Source of the DNA: Candidatus Synoicihabitans palmerolidicus
GTDB lineage: Bacteria > Verrucomicrobiota > Verrucomicrobiia > Opitutales > Opitutaceae
NCBI GenBank assembly: GCA_020809425.1
Contig: JAGGDC010000001.1
Coordinates: 2,234,764-2,298,763 of the forward strand
Direction of reading: 5' to 3'
DNA: 64,000 bases
The position numbers and the translations under genes are program-made. How positions within the stretch are numbered: the first letter of the stretch is position 1; every line of letters starts with the position of its first letter. The notes beneath the pieces were generated by a model. The model ran no database searches. It saw only the letters and a program-made list of their open reading frames with translations, and was not told where the DNA came from. Positions 1-11,374 of this stretch are shown one piece after another.

Positions 1-1
1 A

Positions 2-350
2 CTGTTCGCCACCCCCTCCGCTTGTCGCGAAGCCATCGAAGCGCTGGAACCGCACCCCGATCGCGTATTCTTTTTTTGAATACAATTTCCTCTACGTGCT
101 CGCCGCCAAGGGGCAGCCCGAAAAGTCCGCCCTCGGCGATCACTCCCCGGCCGGCTACCGCCAGCGCGCCCGCTTCTACGCCATCAGCGACGAAGCTCGC
201 CTCGGCTACGCCAAACGGGTCGCCGCCTACCTCATCTTTCTGGCCGACACCACCGGTCTGGCCTCGGCGGCCACGTGCCAGCAAGTCTCCGCTCGTCTGG
301 AAACCTTCACCTCCTACGCCGACTTTCTCAACGACATCGCTCCGCAATAA
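2..350 (+). pseudogene. C-terminal fragment, possible uronate-metabolism protein
   Basis: Only the C-terminal part lies in the window. Reading starts in one frame up to a run of seven T at 71-77, where one extra T forces a stop; the next frame continues without loss as FEYNFLYVLAAKG and then GDHSPAGYRQRARFY, ending in a stop at 348-350. The smooth continuation shows a single homopolymer frameshift. It lies 94 bp upstream of uxaC on the same strand, so it may have belonged to the same uronate operon, for example as a tagaturonate epimerase (UxaE) type protein. That assignment is a guess from context; I do not recognise a diagnostic motif. Confidence 0.35.
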
Positions 351-444
351 AAGCGGATTCCATCCCGCCCGCCGCCGGCTCGAACCGGCGGCCCTGCTCT
401 GACTTCTTACTTCAAACGTCCTCCTTCGTACTTCCCTCCGCCCG

Positions 445-1852
445 ATGCGCCCCTTCATCCACGACGATTTCCTGCTGCACTCCGACGCCGCCTGCCACCG
501 CTACCACGACTACGCCGCCGACCAGCCGCTCTTCGACTACCACAACCACCTACCCCCCAGGCCATCGCGGCCAACCACACCTTTGCCGACCTCTCCGAGA
601 TTTGGCTCGGCGGCGATCACTACAAATGGCGCGCCATGCGCTCCAACGGCGTCGCCGAACGGTTCTGCACCGGTGACGCCTCGCCCTACGAAAAATTCGA
701 AGTCTGGGCGGCCACCGTCCCCCCCCCCCCCTCTACCACTGGACTCACGTTGAGCTGAAACGCTATTTCGGCCTCGACGTCCAACTCGACGCCGAGAACG
801 CGCGTTACGTGTGGGATATCGCCCACGCCCAGTTGCCCGAGCAACCCGTGCAACAGATCCTGCGTAACCAAAAGGTCGCCGTCGCCTGCACTACCGATGA
901 TCCCGCCGATTCGCTCGAGACCCATAAGGCCAGCGCCGCCTCGGATCTCATCACTCGCGTCTACCCGACCTTCCGTCCCGACAAAGCCTACGCCCTGGGC
1001 GACTCCGCCGCCTTCAACACCTACTGCACCAAACTTGGAGCCGCCGCCGGCGTGGAGATCAATTCCTTCGACTCTCTGCTGACCGCCCTCGAGCAACGCC
1101 ACGCCGATTTTCATGCTGTCGAGGGCCGCATCTCCGACCACGGCATAGAGACCGCTCTCGCTTCCCCCTGCTCCCTCGCCGCAGACCGCACCATTTTTAA
1201 AAAGGTCCGCGATGGCCAGGTTCCCACTGCCGACGAACAAATCGGCTTCGGTTCGCTGCTCATGCTGGAGTTCGGCCGCTGGGACGCCAAGCGCGGCTGG
1301 ACCAAACAACTCCACCTCGGGGCCATGCGAAACAACAACCCCCGCATGTTGCACAACCTCGGTCCCGACACAGGTTTCGACTCCATTGGCGATTACCCCC
1401 AAGCGCAGACTCTCTCTCGCTACCTCGCGTCGCTCGACGACACCAACGAACTGCCGAAGATGGTCATCTACAACCTGAATCCAGCCGACAACTACATGGT
1501 CGGCACCATGATCGGCAACTTCCAGGACGGCTCCACCCCGAGCAAAATTCAGTTCGGCAGCGGCTGGTGGTTCCTCGACCAAAAGGAAGCGAGGGAGTGG
1601 CAACTCACTACCCTCTCCAACCTGGGTCTGCTTAGTCGCTTCGTGGGCATGCTCACCGATGCCCGCAGCTTCATGTCTTTCCCGCGCCACGCGTACTTCC
1701 GCCGCACGCTGTGTAATCTGCTCGGGCAGGAAATCACCAACGGCGAACTCCCCACCGACTTCGAACTCGTCGGCGGCATAGTGAAGAACATCTGCTTCGG
1801 CAATGCCGTGAATCACTTCGGCCTCGAAGTCGACGCCGCTTACCGTCAATAA
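445..1852 (+). pseudogene. uxaC: Uronate (glucuronate/galacturonate) isomerase, frameshifted
   Basis: Uronate isomerase converts D-glucuronate to D-fructuronate, or D-galacturonate to D-tagaturonate, the first step of hexuronate breakdown. The N-terminus [14 protein letters not shown] and the metal-binding DYHNHL motif are typical of the amidohydrolase-fold family. TTDDPADSLETHK and the C-terminal FPRHAYFRRTLCNLLG also match. The full family length of about 470 residues is spread over three frames. The first break is a C run near 551-556 that is one base short. The second is a run of twelve C at 719-730, exactly where the family has a short segment between ATVP and PLYHWTH. Start chosen at the ATG giving the canonical N-terminus. 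Not functional as it stands. Confidence 0.85.
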
Positions 1853-1882
1853 AATTCCCCGTTCAGCGACCGCGGTCCGCGA

Positions 1883-2650
1883 CTAACGCGGCTCCGAGCC
1901 GTGTCCATCTACCGCTTCAGAGACGCGCAATACGTCCGTCCATCGCCACGAATTGTGCCCGCCCTCAATCTCGATGAATCGCGAGCCTGGCGCTTTCGCA
2001 TGCAACGTCCGGGCGTGATGATTCGGGATCACCTCATCTTGCGTGGCCGCGTAAATCTCAATCTGACCGGGATAACCCTGCAGGGCCGCACCGTTATCCC
2101 ATTTGTCCCGTAGGATCCATCCGACTGGTAGCCACGGAAACTTCTCCTTCGCCACATCGACCAACCGGTCATACGGCGTCCACAAGACGATCTTTTCGGG
2201 CGGAGACGCTTCGCCCGCCAGCGCGCTCGCCGGACCGCTGCCGATCGACTCACCAATCACCCTCATAGGCACCCCGGGATACAGGGCACGCAACGCCCGC
2301 CAAGCCATCACCGCTGCCGCTTCGATCGTCTTTCGAGACGGCTTGCCCTCCCTCCGCCCATACCCCGGATACTCCAAAACGTAGAATGCCGCGTCGTCCG
2401 CCACATGGTTCAACATGTAGCCACGCTGCGCCGCCTGACCTCCATTGCCATGCAACATCAGCCACACTTCCTTCGGCCTCTCCACCTCTCGGCCGAAGCC
2501 AATCAACTCGCCCCTCTCCATCCACTCACGCAACGGTCCGGTAATCGTCTGATGAGTGGGAAAATACAGCAGCGAACGCTGCGCCATCGCTACCCCTCCC
2601 ACCAACACAAGATAGATCAAGATCAGCGCTCCTACTGTGAATCGTAGCAT
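1883..2650 (-). CDS. Alpha/beta hydrolase, membrane-anchored (BEM46-like)
   Basis: Intact 255-residue protein. Residues 1-22 form a hydrophobic signal anchor, so the catalytic domain probably faces the periplasm. HGNGG near residue 69 is the oxyanion-loop motif. GESIGSG near residue 134 is the nucleophile elbow with catalytic Ser. Asp in ATQDEVIP and His in EGGHNSW complete a standard Ser-Asp-His triad. This architecture is that of the BEM46/YfhR-type serine hydrolases, whose substrate is generally unknown. It lies convergent to the broken uxaC with a gap of about 30 bp and shows no sign of decay, unlike its neighbours. Confidence 0.85.
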   Translation of the reverse strand: MLRFTVGALILIYLVLVGGVAMAQRSLLYFPTHQTITGPLREWMERGELIGFGREVERPKEVWLMLHGNGGQAAQRGYMLNHVADDAAFYVLEYPGYGRREGKPSRKTIEAAAVMAWRALRALYPGVPMRVIGESIGSGPASALAGEASPPEKIVLWTPYDRLVDVAKEKFPWLPVGWILRDKWDNGAALQGYPGQIEIYAATQDEVIPNHHARTLHAKAPGSRFIEIEGGHNSWRWTDVLRVSEAVDGHGSEPR

Positions 2651-2728
2651 GGCTCAACCGTACTCCTCTTGGGCCCGAACCGGCCAGCTCGGTTTTTGTC
2701 CCCCCCTCCTCGGCTTGCGTCGCCTGTT

Positions 2729-3736
2729 CTAGTCACTCGCATACGAATCCACTCGGACGGACTTTTCATGGGTTTCCATCAGGCGCTCCTCCATCCGGGC
2801 CATTCGCCAGTTGGCCTTCTCTAATAGTCGGCGGTTGACCGAGATCAAATCCGCCAGCAACCCCAACACCACCATCAGCAGTCCGGAGCCAATGAGCAGC
2901 GCCGAAAATACCACGGACTGCACGTGCCCGTTGCCTTCTCCGATCGCGAAAAAGTAAAGAAACCGCAGCCCTCCCAACAGACCCAGGTCTCCGATCACTC
3001 CGGCGACCGAGAAGAAGTAGGTGACCGGTCGGTAGATCATGAAGATACGCAACATGGTCACCATCGAGCGCTTCACATAGGACCCCATGCTCTTCACCAA
3101 ACGCGAAGGCCGTTGCGGTCCATTCACCCGGATTGGAACCGATTTCACGGCCATGTCGTTTTGCCCGGCCTGAATAATGGTTGCCAAGGTGTAGGTATAG
3201 CTGCTAAATAGATTTAGACGCTGCGCTGCCGCACGGGTGAATGCACGAAATCCGCTCGGCGCATCCACCACGTCGGTGCGACTCAGCCAACGGGTCACGC
3301 TACTGCCCAGACGCTTCAACCACTTCTTCACCGGTGAAAAATGTTCGATCGAAGCAATCGGCCGAGCGCCGATCACCATGTCAGCCTCACCTCGCGACAA
3401 TGGGGCCAAAAAGAGCGTGATGTCTGCCGCGTTGTATTGGTTGTCGGCGTCGGTGTTGACAATCAGGTCTGCGCCGCGGGCCAGACATGCCTCCAACCCC
3501 GTCGAAAAGGCGCGAGCCAGCCCCATGTTTCAGGGCAGCCTCACCACGTGATCCACTCCGAGAAGCCGAGCCACGGCCACCGTATCGTCACTGCTACCGT
3601 CGTCGACCACGAGCCACTCGATTTCATCCACTCCCGCCACGGCTCGCGGTAACTCAGACACGGTCTGAGGCAACGACTCCGCTTCGTTAAAACAAGGGAT
3701 CTGGATGATGAGTTTCACGTTGGATTTCGGCCGCAC
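2729..3736 (-). pseudogene. Family 2 glycosyltransferase, nonsense mutation
   Basis: Dolichyl-phosphate-mannose-synthase-like GT2. The N-terminal part has [18 protein letters not shown] and the nucleotide-binding [10 protein letters not shown]. After an in-frame TGA at 3530-3532 the same frame resumes with NMGLARAF, the DADNQY metal-binding motif and VIGARP. Two C-terminal transmembrane helices (RPVTYFFSVAGVIGDLGLLG and SVVFSALLIGSGLLMVVLGL) are typical of polyprenyl-phosphate glycosyltransferases with a membrane tail. The stop is explained by a single CGA to TGA change, because R is expected before NMGLARAF. There is no homopolymer there, so a sequencing slip is an unlikely cause. Role: probably sugar transfer to a lipid carrier for surface polysaccharide. 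Confidence 0.85.
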
Positions 3737-3953
3737 TGAACACGATCCACGCTTTGATCAACCGACATCGCCCCCCCTCGGCAACGTCGGATCCTCTCTC
3801 GTAACGCGAGCGTAACTATAGCCGTCATTCTATCCCCTGTTCGTCACACTACCCCCCTCGGCGCGCTCATTTTGTTGCCTCGTGATAACCGCCTCCTGAG
3901 CGGCGTGATCCATCGGATTCCGTCTTCGATTTCTCGCGCTCCGTCGTGTTCCC

Positions 3954-6834
3954 ATGGATACAACGCTCTCTCTTGTGCTCGGTTTCGGCTACTTCCCTGG
4001 CATCGTCGTGTTAGGGTTGGCCGGCCTGCGTCGGTACGAAGGCAAACCGCATTCGACGCTCTCCGCGCTTCCTCGTATTTTGCTCGGCTTCATCATCGGG
4101 TTGATGCTCAGTCTCCCCGTGGTCCTGGTCGCAGCCTGGTTCGGACACTATTCCCCGCCTGTCACCGGGGCGTTCGGCTGGATCCTCACGGCGTGCATCG
4201 GACGTCGCACCACATCCTCCGTGGTCCGCCACTGGAGCCGACTCGATTCCATCCTGCTGGTTACGTTACTGCTTCTCAGTGCGTGGCACGGATTCTATCG
4301 CAATGAGAGTATCTTCGCCGGCCGCGACGAGGGAGTGTATTCTAATCACGCCGTGCATCTCGCCCGCACCGGCGCCTTACGCGCCGAACCTACGTTTCGC
4401 GATCTCCACCAAGGCGCCAACGCCGAGCTGGCTTCCGGGATCCAAGCCGGCGGCTACTTCTTCAATTTCGAACAACAGAACATCTATTTTCAGTTCCCTC
4501 CCACCTTCGCACTCACCTTGGCCACTGCCTTTGGCGCCGGGTCCTTCACGGGGTTGTTTTTGCTCAATCCTCTTCTGGCAGCTCTGAACACCGGTCTGTT
4601 CTTTGAATTTTCTCAGTATTTACTGCGAAGGCGTTGGGCCGTCTTCGCCACCGCGTGCTTCAGTTTGAATCTCGCTCAGGTTTGGATCGCACATATCACG
4701 CTGAGCGAGGTGCTCACTCAATCTTGGCTCTTGGTCGGACTCATTCTGCTGCACCACAGCCTACAGCACAAAAACTACCGCCTGGGCATGATGGCGCATG
4801 CGCTCGTCGCAGCTTGCACCTTCGTGCGCATCGACGCCTACCTCGTGCTGCTCGGCTTGTGCTGTTTCGATGCGTAGCTGTGCCAGCGAGCGTCCGATGA
4901 AGATGACGCGAAGCAACACCGCGTCATGGGGCGTCACGGTGCCGCATTGTCCATCCTCCTGGGTACCATCGCGCTCGGCTACGGTTTCGCCACTTCTCCG
5001 GGTTACTACGCCGATTTCACCGGCCGAATCCTCGTCATGTGGGGTGGGGCCGCGACTTTGACCGCTGTGGCGTGGCTGCCCCTCCCACTTGGTAGCGCCG
5101 GACGGTCGAAGGCATACTGGCCGCGCCTCGAGTGGGGGGGCTTTCTCTGCGGGGCTCTGATCCTGCTCGCGCTCTTCGGCTGGTGGATCCGTCCCCATCT
5201 CGAACCGTTTGCCGAGTTCGTGCCCAGCATGGGACAACAGGGCCGCGACTTCCGGGAAAACACACTGCGCGACCTCGCCGCCTACCTTTCCCCTCCTGGC
5301 ATGGTCCTCATGTTGGTGGGCGTCTGCTTGGCCCTGCGACGCGTGATGCAGGTCCGCGACGTGAGCTGGGCTCCATTGCTCGCCATGTGGTTCGGCTGCA
5401 CGCTTCTGTATCTCTACAATCCCTACATCAGCGTGGACCATATCTGGAAAATGCGCCGCTTTGTGCCCGTGATCATTCCGGGCATGGTCGTGTTACTCGC
5501 ACTGGGGGCGCAAGGAATCACCGCCGCACTTCCGGCCTCTTGGGGGAAGTTCCTCGTACCCGCCTTTCTCGTCGCGACCGTGTTGGCCTGGATCGGCTGG
5601 ACCATGGTTCCTCTCGGGTTCACCCAACTCAATGCCGGAGCGGTTGATTTTATTCGCACCATCAACCGCGCCATCCCGGCAGACGACCTCCTGGTCGCGA
5701 CCGTGAACAAACCCCTGTTGGGTCCCCTTCAACTGGTCGAACAGACCGATACGGTGCGCGCCCTTCCCGGAAACACCACCCAACAGGAGATCCTGCACCA
5801 AGTCGTCGCCCATGCCCAAAGCGAGGGGCGTCCGGTCATGCTCTTAAGTTCCGCTCCCTTGGTAGCGAATCCCCGTCGCGACGCCCGACGTTTTGAACTC
5901 GTACATCCGAATTTGCTGCGCACCACCGAACCGCCACCGCGCACCATTGAATCTCGCCGACGCACCGCATTCCTCTCGGTACTAGGGCCCAGTGGCCTCG
6001 GCATCGCACCCACGGATCCCGAGGTACGTTTAGGCGCGAACCGTATCTATGGCGTCACCGAATCTGGGTTTTCCGGTCAGGAATACGTCGCCGGGATTCC
6101 CTGCCGGTGGACCCTAGGTTCGCAGGCTTCGCGCTCAATTCCGGCCGGCTTGGGCCACCCCCCCTTGCCTCGGTTTCATCGACGTCATGGCGGCTCATCC
6201 GCATGGCTCTCCCGTGCGCCTCACCATCAATGACCAGACTGTCTTCGAGGGTGATGTCTCGCCGGCTGGGGGACAGTTAAAACTCAATCTAACCGACGTT
6301 GCTTGGGATCAAATCCCTCTGCGCATCACCCTCCACACCACCAGCTTCCGCCCCAGTGAGTGGGATGAAGGCTCGACCGATGACCAGATACTCGGCGTGC
6401 GTCTGGCCGGCATTGTATTGTTCTTCGACCCATCCATCGCTCACCGTGTCTCGGAATTAGGACTGGGTCGGAATCCGCTCGTGCATGAGTCCGGCTTGCA
6501 CGGCATCGAGGAGGTTCGGAATGCTCCTGCTCGTTGGACCGATGGCCACGCACAGTTTGACTTCGAACTCCCCGCCCTGGCGGTCCCGACAAACCTGATC
6601 TTGCCCATCGCCGCCATCGGTTGCACAGGTACCGATCTTGAGGTGGTGTGGCAGGGCAAATCCATCCTGCAAACCCACCTCGATCAAGCGCCCGCCGAAC
6701 TGGAAATTGACCTGCCCGCCGCAACCAACGGCACCCAGGCCATCCTGGAATTGCGCAGCTCCATCTTCACCCCGGCGAGCGGGGACGATCGTCACCTGGG
6801 TATCATGATCAATCCACTTACCCTCATTTGGTAG
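3954..6834 (+). pseudogene. GT39/ArnT-like multi-spanning membrane glycosyltransferase, broken
   Basis: About 960 residues if read through. The first 308 residues have many hydrophobic segments and the loop AGRDEGVYSNHAVHLARTG, resembling the acidic catalytic loop of PMT/ArnT-type transferases that use polyprenyl-linked sugars. An in-frame TAG at 4875-4877 (a TGG to TAG change would explain it) is followed in the same frame by further membrane helices to about 6120. A frameshift between about 6115 and 6165 then shifts reading to a soluble C-terminal domain (MAAHPHGSPVRLTINDQTVF onward) that ends at 6834. Next to a GT2 and a YfhO remnant this looks like a former surface-glycan group. The family is assigned by topology and loop only. 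Confidence 0.65.
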
Positions 6835-7376
6835 GATTCGATCCGGCGATCTTTTGCAGGATGTCGCCGACCCGGATTGTACCGCCCCGCACGATCTTCG
6901 TATTAATTCCGCGCAGATTCAGCGCGCGCCCTGCAGGCGAATTCACAAACTTCATCGCATCCAAACCGCGCGATGAACTTCGCGCACCCGGTGTGCGGCT
7001 CCGGCGTCACTTCAATCACCACTTCGCTCCCGATCGCGACCTGTGTTCCCGCCGGTAAATTCTCCCGTCCGATATTCATGTCCACGTAGAGCTGGTCCCC
7101 CGCCAACGCCCAGCGCGTCCGGTCCTGCGCCACCAATTGAGCAGCCCGTGAATTCATCAAGGTCAACTGACACTGCGGGTTCGCTTTGCCCTGCACCCAG
7201 TTATCGCCCACCAACCCCACGTCCACCGACAACTCGGCCTGCTGCATCAACTCCCGCTCATCTGTCACCGGTCGTCGCACGATCATTTCCAATTTACCTC
7301 CGTCGTTGGGAGCCTCCTCCCCTTGCGGTAAAGCAGCTTCCAATTGATCGCGCTTGAGATGAATGACGTCGGGCAT
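6824..7376 (-). pseudogene. MOSC domain protein, frameshifted near C-terminus
   Basis: MOSC proteins bind sulfur or molybdenum cofactor-like groups. The N-terminus MPDVIHLKRDQLEAALPQGE with VRRPVTDERELMQQAELSVD and GDNW is typical of the stand-alone family, followed by RWALAGDQLYVDMNIG and LPAGTQVAIG. At about 6965-6975 the frame is lost within RFG. The true C-terminus continues in another frame as AMKFVNSPAGRALNLRGI and IRVGDILQKI, ending at 6824. The 3-prime end overlaps the convergent membrane-glycosyltransferase gene by 11 bp. Start chosen at the ATG giving MPDV. Confidence 0.75.
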
Positions 7377-7412
7377 GGTAGGAATTGAGGGGGGTAAGGA
7401 ATTCAACGGACA

Positions 7413-8130
7413 TTACCTCCGTTGGCGCAAGCGAATCGATGCACCGAACCACCACCAGCCCGCCCAACATAGCGAACCGATCGAGGCCCCCAACCACCGC
7501 GAGTGAAATCGCCACTCAATTTGATGGACTCCCGCCGTCACCGCGACACCGCGTTGCCATCCGTCAACCTGGATCGCCGGTGCGGACACCCCATCGACCC
7601 AAACTTCCCAACCCGGATACCATGGCTCCGCCAACACCACTTCGCCTGCCGTCGGCAGGTCAACGGCCAACTCCACGCGATCGGGTTCATACTTCTCAAT
7701 TTCCAACCAGGCTTTGGCGCCCGCCGGTCGGAACGTCACGCGACCAGCACCACCCTCGACCCACTGCACACCATTTTCCTTGATTCGCCACACCGCAACC
7801 AAGTCGAAATCGGCGAATTTTTCCGCCTCCAATCGATAAGCCGCCACCGGGAAATTCACCGGATTCGGGTCCAGCTCCGCCGTCCGATGCAACACCGACC
7901 AAGTCGCCGCCAATGCCGGGTTCGCAAACCCACTCAACATACTGTAACCATTCCGCATCCCGGAATTTTCGCGGACCAACCACGGCGGCGCCAACACCCG
8001 TGGAGGAGGCCGTGCGGCACTTCGCAACTCACGCGCATCCAGGACTGCCACCAATACTTCCTCCCTCTCGCCCGCCGGTTCATCCGCATAAGCCGCCCCG
8101 CGTTCCACATACGCATGGCCGGTATCAACT
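7413..8130 (-). pseudogene. YfhO-family membrane protein, C-terminal remnant
   Basis: About 230 residues of the C-terminus remain. ALAATWSVLHRTAELDPNPV, the EKYEPDRVELAVDLP segment, and LAEPWYPGWEVWVDG with a final hydrophobic helix are typical of the periplasmic C-terminal region of YfhO proteins (large membrane proteins related to GT-C glycosyltransferases). The reading frame runs straight into the left end of the IS701-like element at 8130, so several hundred N-terminal residues are missing. They are not found on the other side of the IS cluster, so the gene was truncated and not simply interrupted. Confidence 0.75.
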
Positions 8131-9614
8131 AGTTCTACTTAGTTAAATGGTTGACAGAACTAGAAGAGGCGACAAAATGGGGACCCATCACTCCGTTGGT
8201 CATCGGGGGGCCTAGCCCTGCGGGCCGAAGACAAAAAATGACATTGCGGCCCTAAAAGATGCGGCCCCTATGGTCGTGGAATTTTGCCACTCCTATTCAC
8301 CGCACTTCAATCGGCTGGGGGATGAACAGCGTGGGGCACGCGCGCCACTACCTCAGTGGGCTGCTGGGCACGCAGCGGCGAAAAAACATTGCGGTGATCG
8401 GGCAGGAGGTGAAAAGGCAGTGATTATCAAGGTCTTGAGCGGTTCATCAGTTCATCGCCATGGAATCACCACTCGTTGATGGACCAAGTGGCCTGCGACG
8501 CCAACACATTGTTCGGCGATGAAAAGCTCGCCGGTCTGTATATCGACGAGCGCAGTTTTTTGGAAAAGGGCCACGCGTCGGTGGGAGTGCAGCGCCAATG
8601 GTCCGGGCGGGCCGGCAAGGTTGAGAACTGCCAAGTCGGAGTCTACGCCTGCCTGGGGCGCGATACGCGGGTGTGCCTGACTGATTTTCGTCTGTATCTG
8701 CCGGAGGCGTGGACGCAGGACTCGACGAGACTGGACAAGGCCAAGGTGCCGGAGCAATGCCGCGTGCATAAAACCAAACACGAGCAGGCCTGGGAGATGA
8801 TCGTGCACGCGCGCAAGCAGGGCCTGAGGTTTGGCTGGGTCGGCTTCGACTGCCTGTATGGCAAGTTGCTCAACGCGGTCGAAGACCTGGGGGGAGCGCT
8901 TTGTGGGCGATGTGGCCAGGACGACCAAGGTATGGACGCAACAACTACAACTGGAGAAACCGCGCGCGGGCCGGGGACGACCCGCGAAGAATTATCGGCT
9001 CAGCGAGGCCAACACCGCACCGTATCGCAGCGTGGAAGTATTGGCCCAGGAGCACTTCGAATCGGCACACCAACGGGTCAAATACCGCTCAGGCACCAAG
9101 GGGGAGCTGTGGACTCGGATCTGGGTGAGCACCGTAGGACCTGGGAGCCAGGCACACAGGAGCCACGAGAGCGTTTACTGATCATCCGACGCGATGCAGA
9201 TAACAGCTTCAAATACAGCCTGAGCAACCGGCCGGCCGGCCGGCCGGTCGTGGGCCCACTATGCCTGGGCACAGGCCCAGCGCTTCTGGATCGCACATGC
9301 CTTCCACGAAGCGAAGAGCCAGTTGGGCATGGCACAGTATCAGGTGTGGGTCTGGCCGGCTGGCATCATCACATGGCTTGATTGCCATGGCCCTGCTATT
9401 TTCCCCAAAATCATGCACCCAAGTGCATCCCCAGGTCCCGCTGCTGAGCGTGCGCGACATCACCAAACTGCTCGACTACTATCTGCCTCTCAAGCGCCTC
9501 GATGAGGCGGCGATTCTCACCAATATCACCGCCAGGCACCGGCTCAGAGCACGCGACATCGAGCGGCGAAAACGCATTCCCGTCGGCCTACCTCCATCTA
9601 ACTAAGTAGAATTA
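8130..9614 (+). mobile_element. IS701-like insertion sequence, degenerate
   Basis: The ends are inverted repeats of about 20 bp: the left end begins TAGTTCTACTTAGTTAAATG and the reverse complement of the right end begins TAATTCTACTTAGTTAGATG, differing at two positions. The interior encodes an IS701-type transposase broken by frameshifts. IS701 elements normally duplicate a 4-bp YTAR target. Here the left flank gives CTAG but the right gives TTA before the next IS, so no matching duplication is visible. The left flank is a YfhO gene that does not continue to the right. Positions 8151-8475 and 9400-9590 are sub-terminal sequence without an intact frame. Confidence 0.7.
8476..9560 (+). pseudogene. 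IS701 family transposase, frameshifted
   Basis: The N-terminal half is well preserved: LYIDERSFLEKGHASVGVQR contains the first catalytic Asp, followed by RQWSGRAGKVENCQVGVYA, LYLPEAWTQD and KTKHEQAWEMIVHARKQGLR, an order typical of IS701/DDE_5 transposases. The second Asp lies in WVGFDCLYGK. From about 8890 the protein is split over frames (for example RAGRGRPAKNYRLSEANTAP), and the C-terminal third is scattered with an expanded GGCC repeat near 9231-9247. Not expected to be active. Confidence 0.7.
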
Positions 9615-11371
9615 GAGCGTGTCCCATTTACCCTAATTTTGGAAGGGGGGCAGGAAAGCCGATTTTTGAGCGGATTTCCGGCTACCAATGGCGGATGTAG
9701 GCGCGCGCAGATGTAATTTAATGGCTAAATTGCAGTGTCGCAGCAGTCAGTGCCTGGATCGTTTCCATGAGGGAACCTCCGGCAGCCGGTTTATTGTTCA
9801 TCGTTGGAGTAGGCGTGGTGGGTTTAGGCGGCTTGGGCCTGCGGTGGTTGGTCGACCAGCAGTCGGGCGATGAGCCACAGGTTGTGACCGAGGATGCTCC
9901 AGGCTACCGCCAGGTAGCGATTCGTGAAGCCTCTGGCACTCAATCGCTTACCTTGGCGTTGCTTGATGATAGCGATGCGGGCTTCCGTCGAAGCCCGGCG
10001 ATGTTGGAGCGCCACGAACTGCGGCTCCTGCATGCGCCGTTGCAGTTGCTGCGGATCGCGGGGGCAAGTGGCGTCATAAATGTCGGCTTCGGCCAAGCGT
10101 TCGCACAGCCGTTTGGTCGAGAAGCCTCGGTCGGTGCTCGCCGCTTTGATCGGGGTGCTCAGGTCGAACTGCTTCTGGCGCTAGAGGCTCTGGTCGAACT
10201 GACTCCATTCGGCCGGAGCCATTCCCTGATACAACTGCCAATCGGTGATCAACCCCGTCACGTGCTCACTGATCATGAGGGTGTTGCCAAACTCGACCTC
10301 GCCGGACGCCTTGCCCCGGACCACGGTCTGCACGTCGGGTTCGTAGACGCTGAGGATCTTCTCGGCGTTGGGCACTGGTTGCGCGCCGATGATGCGTTCG
10401 TGGGCCTGTTTGATCGCGGCCGGCAGTTGCTCGAGCATGGCGTCGATGCGCGCAATGATGCGGGTGGGTGGCCTGGCGCTCACTGAAGCGGGTCCGGGCG
10501 TAGTCGGCGGCGAGGTGGTCGCGGCTGCGGCGGGCGTGCTTCGCATCGCGGCGCCGTCGGCTGTGGGCCATCGCGATACACCACCGATTCATCTGCTTGG
10601 CAAAGACTGGCGGCTCGTTCGGCATCCGACCCCGCAACCCCGCTGCACGGAGCAGTTTCACCGCCTTGAGCAGGGGGCGAAAGAGCACCCAGTCGACCGG
10701 GAAATGGATGTTGGCCTGCAGGCAGGTCGAGTCCACCAGGCACGTATCCATCGGCTGCGCCGCAGCCAGTCCCTGTTCGCTCGCCCGGTCCGCCTCACCG
10801 CACATCTCGATAAAGACTTGGCTCATCCTGCGCACCTGCCCGGCGGTGAAGCATTTGGACGCACGCTCCCGCACGCTTTCTTTGGGAGACCCCCTTGATG
10901 CCGTCGATCCGGCGCGCTCCGCAAAAGTCGGCCAACAGATCGCTGGAGGCGATGCTCAGGGAAAATTTACGCAAGCTGATGTTTCCGCGCATCATGCGCA
11001 ATACCTGCACCCGCAGCGCCTTGCGCTCGAACTGCAGGTGTCGCGGCAACCCGGCCACGTCGTCGCCCCGCCAGTTTTCCCGGGCAAAGTCCACGGCCAT
11101 CGCTTCCAAGTGACTGTTGGCCAGCAACTGGTCGAGCCCCGCCAGTTGATCGCGAAACGCGGCGTAATCTTTGTTGGGTTCGACCGGAGTCAGGTCTGGA
11201 CGCAGCCAGGTTTGCAGGGCAACTTCCGGGGGCGACGGCTTCGGTAGTATTGTTCCCACCAAATTACACACACCGTTTTTGTGCCGAAACCAGGAAATCC
11301 TCCCGGTTTCGGCCTCTTTATTTTTACGCTACCTCCTCTTCTCCAACCTCTTGCGCTTGTGGGACACGCTC
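9615..11371 (-). mobile_element. ISNCY-like insertion sequence, copy A
   Basis: A 1757-bp element bounded by perfect 12-bp inverted repeats GAGCGTGTCCCA / TGGGACACGCTC and flanked by TA on both sides (9613-9614 and 11372-11373), consistent with a 2-bp TA target duplication. A second copy lies at 61468-63225 and a remnant at 17924-18481. The transposase is on the minus strand. The element sits exactly at the right end of the IS701-like element. Compared with copy B it lacks internal blocks near 10540 and near 10677, so it is damaged. Confidence 0.8.
9824..11271 (-). pseudogene. ISNCY-like transposase, copy A, frameshifted
   Basis: Read across frames it gives a protein of about 480 residues. 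The N-terminus has PEVALQTWLRPDL and NWRGDDVAGLPRHLQFERKA. The middle contains the first catalytic Asp region, MDTCLVDSTCLQANIHFPVD. The C-terminal half has VYEPDVQTVVRGKASGEVEF and the conserved VAWSILGHNLWLIARLL tail. These features resemble transposases classed as ISNCY; the family name is from memory of this signature. Frames change near 10850 (SQRKRA) and near 10540, where sequence present in copy B is missing. Confidence 0.65.
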
Positions 11372-11374
11372 TAA

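Noticed and set aside
686..1849. Long minus-strand open frame opposite uxaC (387 codons)
   Set aside because: It is the antisense shadow of uxaC in GC-rich DNA; its translation is Gly/Val/Glu-rich with no motif, whereas the plus strand shows clear uronate isomerase signatures.
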